A stretch of DNA of 44,837 bases. Origin: JACVRM01 sp046262315. Lineage in GTDB: Bacteria > Actinomycetota > Thermoleophilia > Gaiellales > Gaiellaceae. Made by a program: the position numbers and the translations under genes. This document shows, piece after piece, positions 38,723 through 44,837 of the stretch. The DNA lies in the NCBI GenBank assembly GCA_046262315.1, contig JBHEMZ010000065.1:1-44837 (forward strand), in the 5' to 3' direction. Each line of letters starts with the position of its first letter. Position 1 is the stretch's first letter. The notes under the pieces are model-generated. The model had not been told where the DNA came from. It was given only the letters and a program-made list of their open reading frames with translations, and searched no databases.

Positions 38723-38728
38723 TAGACT
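38723..38728 (+). promoter_or_regulatory. -10 box TAGACT, leaderless-type promoter
   Basis: TAGACT ends 9 nt before GTG 38738 and lies 20 bp past the repeat. The identical hexamer precedes the UbiD-like gene. Confidence 0.45.
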
Positions 38729-38737
38729 GACTTGCTC

Positions 38738-39820
38738 GTGCCATCGGTGCCTCTCATCGACGTGCGCGCGCAGTACGCGCCGCTACGGGAGGAGATCGAG
38801 CGCCGCATCGGCGAGGTGCTCGACTCCGGCGTCTTCATCCTCGGGCCCAACCTGAAGGCTTTCGAGCGGGAGGCCGCCGCCTACCTCGGCGTGCCCGAGA
38901 CGGTCGGCGTCGCGAACGGCACGGACGCGCTCGTGCTCGTGCTGGACGCGATGGGGATCGGGCCGGGCGACGAGGTGATCTGTCCGGCCTTCACGTTCTA
39001 CGCGACGGCCGAGGCGATCGCACGCCGCGGAGCCACCCCGGTGTTCGCGGAGATCGACCCGCAGACGCTCAACCTCGACCCGGCCGACGTCGAGGCTCGC
39101 ATCACCGGGCGCACGAAGGCAATCATGCCCGTGCACCTCTTCGGCCGGCCCTCGCCGCTGGAGGAGCTCGCCGCGCTCGGCCTGCCGCTTGTCGAGGACG
39201 CCGCCCAAGCCTTTGGCGCGACCGGCATCGCCACCACGGGCGTCGCCTCGACGTTCAGCTTTTTCCCGACGAAGAACCTTTTCTGCCTCGGCGACGGCGG
39301 TCTCGTCGCCTGCCTGGATCCCGAGCTGGCCGAGCGCGTCCGCATACTGCGCTTCCACGGCTCCCAGGCGAAGAAGACCTTCGAGTTCATCGGCTACAAC
39401 TCGCGACTCGACGAGCTCCAGGCCGCAGTCCTGCGCGTCTTCCTGACGAGGATCGACGACTGGAACGCGGCACGACGGGAGGCGGCCGCGCGCTACGCCG
39501 AGCTCGGCCTCGGCGAGCTGTGCGAACTGCCGGTCGACGACCCCGGCAACGTCTACCACCTGTTCGTGTGCCGCTCGCCGGAGCGCGACCGCATCCGCGA
39601 GGCACTGGGCGACGCGGGCATCGGGAACGCCCAGTACTACCTGCCGCCGCTGCACCTCCAGCCGGCGCTCCGCTTCCTCGGCTACTCCGAGGGCGACCTG
39701 CCCGAGACGGAGCTCGCCGCGGCCGAAAACTTCTCGCTGCCCCTCTGGGCCGGCATCACCGCCGAGCAGCAAGAGCTCGTGGTCGAAACGATCCGGCGCG
39801 CGGTGCCCGTCCGGACATGA
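38738..39820 (+). CDS. DegT/DnrJ/EryC1/StrS-family sugar aminotransferase
   Basis: 360 residues from GTG 38738; TTG 38732 and GTG 38747 are possible alternatives. These PLP enzymes transaminate nucleotide-linked keto-sugars for envelope glycans. Motifs: LIDVRAQYAPL at the start, ANGTDALVLVLDAMGIGPGDEVI, LVEDAAQAFGA (Asp contacting PLP) and the PLP lysine in FFPTKNLFCLGDGG (Lys179). GYNSRLDELQAAVLR is also diagnostic. The stop overlaps the start of a membrane NDP-sugar dehydratase (ATGA), so the pair probably makes a 4-amino-4,6-dideoxy or similar aminosugar. Confidence 0.9.
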   Translation: MPSVPLIDVRAQYAPLREEIERRIGEVLDSGVFILGPNLKAFEREAAAYLGVPETVGVANGTDALVLVLDAMGIGPGDEVICPAFTFYATAEAIARRGATPVFAEIDPQTLNLDPADVEARITGRTKAIMPVHLFGRPSPLEELAALGLPLVEDAAQAFGATGIATTGVASTFSFFPTKNLFCLGDGGLVACLDPELAERVRILRFHGSQAKKTFEFIGYNSRLDELQAAVLRVFLTRIDDWNAARREAAARYAELGLGELCELPVDDPGNVYHLFVCRSPERDRIREALGDAGIGNAQYYLPPLHLQPALRFLGYSEGDLPETELAAAENFSLPLWAGITAEQQELVVETIRRAVPVRT

Positions 39821-41703
39821 TCCCGGTAAATCGGCATCGGATCTGGCAGCTCGCGGCCGACGCGGGACTTATCGCGCTCGCGTGGTACCTAGCGTTCCAG
39901 CTGCGCTTCGACGCCGGCGTCCCGCCGCCCTACGAGCGGCTGCTCGACCGCACGATCCTGCCGGTCCTCGCCATCAAGCTCGTCGTTTTCGTCGCCTTCG
40001 GCTTCTACAACCGCTGGTGGCGCTATGTGTCCACGCGGGACATGTGGGCGGCGGCGCGCGGCGTCACCGTCGCCGCGCTGGTCGTCCTGCCGGCCGTCTA
40101 CCTCTGGAATCCGGTGCCCGGCTTCCGCGTGCCGGCCGGCGTGGTCGCGATCGACTGGGTGCTGCTGCTCGGGCTCGTTGCGGGCTCGCGTCTGCTGGCG
40201 CGGACGGTCTTCGAACGCCCGGCTCCCGGTGGCATCGTGGCGCGGGGCAGGGAGGTCATCGTCGTCGGCGCCGGCGATGCGGGGCAGCTCGTCATCCGCG
40301 AGCTGGACAAGAACCGTGCTCTCGGTTACACGCCCATCGGCCTCCTCGACGACGACCCGCGCAAGAAGAACCTGCGCGTCCACGGCGTCCGTGTGCTCGG
40401 CGCCACGGAGGACCTCCGGCGCCTGCTGCGAGAGCACCGGCCGGACGAGCTTCTGATCGCGATCCCCTCCGCGTCCGGCGAGGCGCGCCAGCGCATCGTC
40501 AACGTCGCGCGTGACGAGGGCGTGCCCGTGAAGACGCTGCCCGGTCTACACGAGCTGATCTCCGGCGACCACCTCGCCGGGCAGATCCGGCCGGTGCAGG
40601 TCGAGGACGTCCTCGGCCGCGAGCCCGTCGAGGTCGACCTCGCGGCGATCGCGTCCTACCTGGCCGGCCAGACCGTGCTCGTCACCGGCGCGGGCGGCTC
40701 GATCGGCTCCGAGCTCTGCCGCCAGATCGCCCGTCTGGGCCCACGGCGGCTCGTGCTGGTAGAGCAGGCGGAGACGGCGCTCTTCGAGATCGAGCGCGAG
40801 CTGGTGGACGAGCGCACCTTCACGGCCGCGCACCCGGTCATCGCCGACGTCGGCAACCGCGTGAAGATGCGCCAGGTCTTCGAGAAGTACCGGCCGGGAG
40901 TCGTGTTCCACGCGGCCGCCTACAAGCACGTGCCGCTGATGGAGGCAAACCCCGTCGAGTCAGTGCGGAACAACGTGCTCGCCACGAAGGTCGTGGCGGA
41001 CGTGGCCGTCGAGTTCGGTGCGCAGCGCTTCGTACTCGTCTCGACCGACAAGGCGCTCAACCCGCGGGCCGTTTACGGCCAGTGCAAGACGCTCTGCGAG
41101 TGGATCGTCGAGTCCTACGGCCATCGTCCCGACGTCGAGACCCGCTTCGTTGCGGTGCGCTTCGGCAACGTGCTCGGCTCGGCGGGCAGTGTCATCAACA
41201 TCTTCCGCCGCCAGATCGCCCGCGGCGGGCCGGTCACGGTCACGCACCCCGAGATGACGCGCTACTTCATGACCATCCCCGAGGCGGTCTCGCTGATCGT
41301 GCAGGCGGGTGCAATCGGCGGCCGCGGCGAGATCTTCGTGCTCGACATGGGGGAGCCGGTGCGCATCCTCGACGTCGCGCACAACATGATCCGGCTTTCC
41401 GGCAAGGAGCCCGGCCGCGACGTGCTCATTGCGTTCGTCGGCGCGCGCGCGGGCGAAAAGCTGCACGAGGAGCTTTGGGGGGAGGGTGAGGCAGTCGCCG
41501 ACACGCCGCACCCGAAGATCCGGCGTGTGAGGCGTCCGGCGGTGGACGCCGGGTGGCTCGACGGCGAGTTGGGCGAGCTCGAGCGGCTCGTCGAGGAGGG
41601 TGACACCCTCGCGCTCGTCACGAGGCTCTCCCAGGCGGTCGGCGCGCCGCAGCGTCCTGCCGCGGCGATTGACGTCACAGATCGGGCACACGCGCGGCAC
41701 TGA
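39817..41703 (+). CDS. membrane-bound NDP-sugar 4,6-dehydratase/epimerase (CapD/PglF/WbpM type)
   Basis: 628 residues. Four transmembrane helices (about 10-28, 46-64, 82-98 and 110-128) precede a CoA-binding-like Rossmann domain (VIVVGAGDAGQLVIREL, about 147-163) and a second, catalytic SDR domain with TGAGGSIGSEL (290-300). The active site STDKALNPRAVYGQCK places Tyr420 and Lys424. Many long members of this family have Met at the Tyr position; here the classical Tyr is retained, as in the short FlaA1-type dehydratases. The family makes UDP-4-keto-6-deoxy-N-acetylhexosamines at the membrane, the substrate type of the overlapping aminotransferase. Confidence 0.9.
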   Translation: MIPVNRHRIWQLAADAGLIALAWYLAFQLRFDAGVPPPYERLLDRTILPVLAIKLVVFVAFGFYNRWWRYVSTRDMWAAARGVTVAALVVLPAVYLWNPVPGFRVPAGVVAIDWVLLLGLVAGSRLLARTVFERPAPGGIVARGREVIVVGAGDAGQLVIRELDKNRALGYTPIGLLDDDPRKKNLRVHGVRVLGATEDLRRLLREHRPDELLIAIPSASGEARQRIVNVARDEGVPVKTLPGLHELISGDHLAGQIRPVQVEDVLGREPVEVDLAAIASYLAGQTVLVTGAGGSIGSELCRQIARLGPRRLVLVEQAETALFEIERELVDERTFTAAHPVIADVGNRVKMRQVFEKYRPGVVFHAAAYKHVPLMEANPVESVRNNVLATKVVADVAVEFGAQRFVLVSTDKALNPRAVYGQCKTLCEWIVESYGHRPDVETRFVAVRFGNVLGSAGSVINIFRRQIARGGPVTVTHPEMTRYFMTIPEAVSLIVQAGAIGGRGEIFVLDMGEPVRILDVAHNMIRLSGKEPGRDVLIAFVGARAGEKLHEELWGEGEAVADTPHPKIRRVRRPAVDAGWLDGELGELERLVEEGDTLALVTRLSQAVGAPQRPAAAIDVTDRAHARH

Positions 41704-41721
41704 TCCGGCCGGGTGCGCCGC

Positions 41722-41727
41722 TAGGGT
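41722..41727 (+). promoter_or_regulatory. -10 box TAGGGT, leaderless-type promoter
   Basis: TAGGGT ends 7 nt before GTG 41735 in the 31-bp gap after the dehydratase gene. Confidence 0.4.
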
Positions 41728-41734
41728 CGGCGCG

Positions 41735-43609
41735 GTGGAGCGCGAGACCATTCTCGAGGGGCTGAACCCCGAGCAGCGGCGTGCGGCGGAGGCCGTGCAT
41801 GGCGCGGTGTGCATCCTTGCGGGAGCGGGCTCTGGGAAGACCACGACGATCACGCGGCGGATCGCCAACCAGGTGGCGGCGGGCGCTTTCTCGCCTTCCG
41901 CCATCCTTGCCGTCACTTTTACGGACAAGGCGGCGGGAGAACTGAGGCATCGGCTGCAGGCCCTCGGCGTGACCGGTGTCGCGGCCCGGACGTTCCACTC
42001 TGCCGCGCTCGCGCAGCTCAACTACTTCCGGCCGGACGAGCCGCGCCGTATCGTGTCGTCGAAGGCGCTGCCGCTGCGCAACGCCGCCGGGTTCCTGCCG
42101 CGGGCGTATCGTTTCCGGCCTGCCGGCGATCTCGCCACCGAAGTGGAGTGGGCGAAGAGCAGGCGGCTCACCCCCGGCACGTACCTCGGGGCGCTGGGCG
42201 ATCACCAGCCGCCCATTCCCGCCGAGCTGATGCAGCGTCTGTTCTGGCGGTACGAGAGCTGGAAGGCCGACTCCGGCCGGATCGACTTCGAGGATCTGCT
42301 CGAGCTTGCCGTCCGCCTGCTCGACGAGGACGACCAGGCCCTCGCCACCGTGCGCGACCGATATCGAGCCTTCACGGTGGACGAGTACCAGGACGTCAAC
42401 CTGCTCCAGCAGGAGCTGCTCGACCGCTGGCTGGGGCCGCGCGACGAGCTCTGCGCGGTCGGCGACGACTACCAGGCGATCTACGGCTTCACGGGTGCCT
42501 CGCCCCAGTTCCTGCTCTCGCTGCCGGGGCGCTTCCCGGACGCGACGATCGTCCGCCTGGAGGAGAACTACCGTTCCACTCCGCAGGTATTGGAGCTGGC
42601 GAACCGGCTTGTCCCAAAGCTCGGCGGCGCCGAGAAGACCCTGCGGGCGACGCGGCCGGAGGGCCCTGAGCCGCTCTTGCGCGCGTTCGCGGAACCGGTT
42701 TCCGAGGCGGCGTTCGTCGTCGAGCGCGTGGGGGAGCTCGAGGCCGAAGGTGTGGCGCTGGAAGAGATGGCCGTGCTGCTGCGTACGAACGCGCGCTCGG
42801 CAGACTTCGAGGAGGCGTTCCACAAGGCCGAGATCCCGTTCCAGGGCGCCTCGCTGCTCGCGCGCGACGCGGCCAGGCAGCTCTTGAAGCGCCTGCGTGG
42901 GGCGGGCGGCCCGGTGGGTGAAATCGTGAGAGCGGTCGCCGCCGAGCAGGGGCTGATCGTGCCGCCGCTGCCCGACGGCCTCGGCGAGCGAGAGCTCACG
43001 CGCCAGAACGATCTCGCACGGTTGGTGCGCCTTGCCGAGGCGTTCGACGACGGCGAGCGCGGTTTGACCGAATGGGTGGCGGATCTCCAGCAGCGCTACG
43101 GCCCCGACGCCGGCCGTGGTGTCCACCTGCTGACGCTCCACCGCGCCAAGGGCCTCGAATGGGAAGCGGTCTTCCTGCCGCGTGTCGAGGAGAAGGAGCT
43201 GCCCTCCCGGCTGGCGCGCACCCCCGACGAGATCTCCGAGGAGCGGCGATTGCTCTACGTCGGCATCACGCGCGCGAAGCGGCACCTCGCGGTGACGTGG
43301 GCGGCGAGGCCGAGCCGCTTCCTCGTCGAGGCGGGCGTGGCGTTGGGGTCTCCGGCGCGCCCGCGCAAGCCCGACCCCGCCGACCTGCCGCCGGGCTTCG
43401 ACGTCCTGCGAGCATGGCGCCGCCGCCGCGCCGAGCAGGACGGCATCCCCGCGTACGTGGTCTTCCACGACTCGACCCTGGCGGAGATCGCCCGCCACCG
43501 CCCCGCAAGCCTCACGGAGCTGGGCGCGATCGCCGGGGTCGGCCCGACGAAGCTCGAGCGCTACGGCGGCGACGTGCTGGCCGCCCTCGGCGAGCCCGCC
43601 CCGACCTAA
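41735..43609 (+). CDS. UvrD/Rep-family superfamily 1A DNA helicase with C-terminal HRDC domain (UvrD2-like)
   Basis: 624 residues from GTG 41735. All SF1A motifs are present in order: Walker A LAGAGSGKTTT (about 28-38), Ia VTFTDKAAGELRHRL, II FTVDEYQDVN, III GDDYQAIYGFTGA, IV LEENYRST, V LLTLHRAKGLEWEAVF and VI EERRLLYVGITRAKRHL. The last 70 residues (YVVFHDSTLAEIARHRPASL... GVGPTKLERYGGDVLAAL) form an HRDC domain. This combination and length resemble actinobacterial UvrD2, which acts in DNA repair and recombination. It stands alone with its own TAGGGT box and is not obviously linked to the upstream sugar genes. Confidence 0.92.
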   Translation: MERETILEGLNPEQRRAAEAVHGAVCILAGAGSGKTTTITRRIANQVAAGAFSPSAILAVTFTDKAAGELRHRLQALGVTGVAARTFHSAALAQLNYFRPDEPRRIVSSKALPLRNAAGFLPRAYRFRPAGDLATEVEWAKSRRLTPGTYLGALGDHQPPIPAELMQRLFWRYESWKADSGRIDFEDLLELAVRLLDEDDQALATVRDRYRAFTVDEYQDVNLLQQELLDRWLGPRDELCAVGDDYQAIYGFTGASPQFLLSLPGRFPDATIVRLEENYRSTPQVLELANRLVPKLGGAEKTLRATRPEGPEPLLRAFAEPVSEAAFVVERVGELEAEGVALEEMAVLLRTNARSADFEEAFHKAEIPFQGASLLARDAARQLLKRLRGAGGPVGEIVRAVAAEQGLIVPPLPDGLGERELTRQNDLARLVRLAEAFDDGERGLTEWVADLQQRYGPDAGRGVHLLTLHRAKGLEWEAVFLPRVEEKELPSRLARTPDEISEERRLLYVGITRAKRHLAVTWAARPSRFLVEAGVALGSPARPRKPDPADLPPGFDVLRAWRRRRAEQDGIPAYVVFHDSTLAEIARHRPASLTELGAIAGVGPTKLERYGGDVLAALGEPAPT

Positions 43610-43786
43610 GGGAACAGCGGCTCCCCCGCCCCGCGGCGGCCGGATCCGAGTGACGGCCAGGTCTCAGGCGGACATGCCTCCCGGTGGCTCCGAGGTACCC
43701 CTGACCTCCTCCCCGACTCGATCGTATATCGACGGCCGACGTGTCTAGCGCCGGGGGGCGTGACGATATGCAACCTCCACGCCTGC

Positions 43787-43812
43787 ATAATGAGCGCTCG
43801 GAATTATATACT
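43787..43812 (+). promoter_or_regulatory. AT-rich palindromic promoter region before the IS1595-type transposase
   Basis: ATAAT (43787-43791) and ATTAT (43803-43807) flank the palindrome GAGCGCTC (43792-43799). TATACT (43807-43812) is a good -10 box, 34 nt before ATG 43847. The patch is much richer in A and T than its surroundings and may mark the edge of the mobile element. The remaining gap between the helicase and transposase genes (43610-43786) shows nothing else recognisable. Confidence 0.35.
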
Positions 43813-43846
43813 TGACAAACCCAACTGAGCGTGCGACAAGCCGGGT

Positions 43847-44837
43847 ATGGAGCTTGGCGCGTACGACTCGAAGTTCCACGACCCACTCGTCGCGGCCGAC
43901 TACCTTGCGTCGATCCGCTGGCCTGACGGCAAGCCGGTTTGTCCCCATTGCGGTGAGGCGGAGCGTCGCCACTACCCGCTCAAGTCGAAGACCCGGCGAC
44001 TCTGGAAGTGCGCCGCCTGCCGGAAGCAATTCAGCGTCACGGTGGGAACCATCTTTGAGTCGTCGCATATCGGACTGCACGAGTGGCTGTATGCGTTTTG
44101 GCTGCTCTGTAGCTCAAAGAAGGGCATGAGCGCACACCAGCTCCACCGGATGCTCGGCGTGACGTATAAGACGGCCTGGTTCATGGCGCATCGCATCCGT
44201 TACGCGTTGGAGCAGCCCGCAGAGACGAAGCTCAGCGGCACGGTCGAGGTTGACGAGACGTACGTGGGTGGCAAGCGCCGCCGGCCGAACAAGCGCGAGT
44301 TCAAGCCCCTGAGCGCGACCGAGCCCGACAGGCGCAAGCGCAAGACCGGCCGTGGAACCGACAAGACCGCCGCCGTCGCCCTCGTCGAGCGCGGCGGCGA
44401 CGTTCGCTCCGAGCGGATCGCCAGGGTCACGGGCGAGACGCTAGGCGGGGCAATCCGCCGTCACGTCGACCGCCAGGCGCACCTGCGGACGGACGCGTTT
44501 CCGTCGTACACGCTCGTCGGCCGCGAGTACGCAAGCCACGAAACCGTCGACCACCTGTACGAGTACGTGCGTGGCGACGCGCACACGAACACGGCCGAGA
44601 ATTTTTTCTCGATCTTGAAGCGCGGCATCGATGGCATCTACCACCACGTCAGCCCCGCCCACCTGCCGCGCTACCTGAGCGAGTTCACGTTTCGCTACAA
44701 CGCCCGCGTGGCTCGCGGTTACAACGACGAGGACCGGACGCGCCTCGCGCTGTCGATGGTCGAAGGCAAGCTCGTCGGTGAGCTCCTTCATGCGCTCGTT
44801 CACGCTGCGAAAGAGCACCTCGTTCTTCACCATCCTC
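43847..44837 (+). CDS. IS1595-family (ISXO2-like) transposase, 3' end beyond the window
   Basis: 330 codons are open from ATG 43847 to the window edge with no stop. An N-terminal zinc ribbon (CPHCG at about residues 33-37, CAACRKQF at about 59-66) is followed by the helix-turn-helix-like LHEWLYAFWLLCSSKKGMSAHQLHRMLGVTYKTAWFMAHRIR, then the ISXO2-type DDE core. Its acidic residues sit in VEVDETYVGGK, LRTDAFPSYT and NTAENFFSILKRGI, the last giving the Glu (or the Asn of the family's DDN variants). These transposases cut and paste short elements. The coding region is intact as far as visible. No 5' terminal repeat could be defined. Confidence 0.85.
   Translation, partial: MELGAYDSKFHDPLVAADYLASIRWPDGKPVCPHCGEAERRHYPLKSKTRRLWKCAACRKQFSVTVGTIFESSHIGLHEWLYAFWLLCSSKKGMSAHQLHRMLGVTYKTAWFMAHRIRYALEQPAETKLSGTVEVDETYVGGKRRRPNKREFKPLSATEPDRRKRKTGRGTDKTAAVALVERGGDVRSERIARVTGETLGGAIRRHVDRQAHLRTDAFPSYTLVGREYASHETVDHLYEYVRGDAHTNTAENFFSILKRGIDGIYHHVSPAHLPRYLSEFTFRYNARVARGYNDEDRTRLALSMVEGKLVGELLHALVHAAKEHLVLHHP

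Noticed and set aside
1..44837. tRNA, rRNA or other standard RNA genes
   Set aside because: No cloverleaf with the conserved GGTTCRANNCC arm or rRNA-like sequence was recognised on either strand by eye.

Overview
This is a GC-rich stretch (roughly 70 percent by eye) with frequent GTG starts, many 4-bp GTGA/ATGA stop-start overlaps and several genes that appear to be leaderless. Together with the futalosine-type menaquinone genes, the cyclase/STAND-ATPase/TPR proteins and a UvrD2-like helicase, this suggests a member of the Actinobacteriota, most likely class Thermoleophilia (Gaiellales or Solirubrobacterales). That placement is an inference from gene content. Both ends fall in transposase genes (an IS630-like 3' end at 1-111 and an IS1595-like gene running off the right end), so the window may be a contig that broke at insertion sequences.

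Layout. 1-6.5 kb: transposase tail, a small membrane protein, a phosphodiesterase/phosphatase-like enzyme, Pcm, acylphosphatase, a GtrA protein and two GT-C/GT87-like membrane glycosyltransferases. 6.5-8.1 kb (minus strand): a degenerate M23-like secreted protein followed by a YmdB-type phosphodiesterase. 8.1-8.65 kb: a gene-free, structure-rich region holding two copies of a dispersed repeat. 8.65-13.8 kb: an AI-2E-permease remnant, an ABC exporter pair, hemB, hemL and two small genes. 14.0-25.7 kb: a secreted unknown (minus), then an unusual cluster of three paralogous cyclase-STAND-TPR proteins (the third broken by two frameshifts) around two tandem orphan family-5 solute-binding proteins. 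25.7-36.1 kb: a respiratory and menaquinone block: UbiD-like decarboxylase, Rieske/cytochrome b/cytochrome bc-fusion operon, UbiX, MenG, polyprenyl diphosphate synthase, MqnE, a VOC protein, MqnA and MqnC. 36.1-43.6 kb: a secreted phosphodiester-glycosidase-like protein, DedA, a third copy of the dispersed repeat, a DegT aminotransferase, a membrane NDP-sugar dehydratase and a UvrD2-like helicase. The end is the IS1595-type transposase.

How it fits together. MqnA, MqnE and MqnC make the dihydroxynaphthoate precursor from chorismate, the prenyl synthase supplies the tail, UbiX/UbiD decarboxylate and MenG methylates. The resulting menaquinol is the substrate of the b6-type cytochrome complex encoded in the middle of the same block. 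HemB and HemL supply haem. MqnB, MqnD and the UbiA-type prenyltransferase are not in this window.

Most notable observations: (i) TANNNT boxes placed 7-9 nt before start codons of at least eight genes, indicating leaderless transcription; (ii) three genes whose best start is CTG behind a Shine-Dalgarno sequence; (iii) a roughly 110-bp structured intergenic repeat; (iv) the cyclase-STAND/solute-binding-protein cluster, in which all three cyclase domains lack several canonical catalytic residues; (v) a near-perfect palindrome just before hemL.
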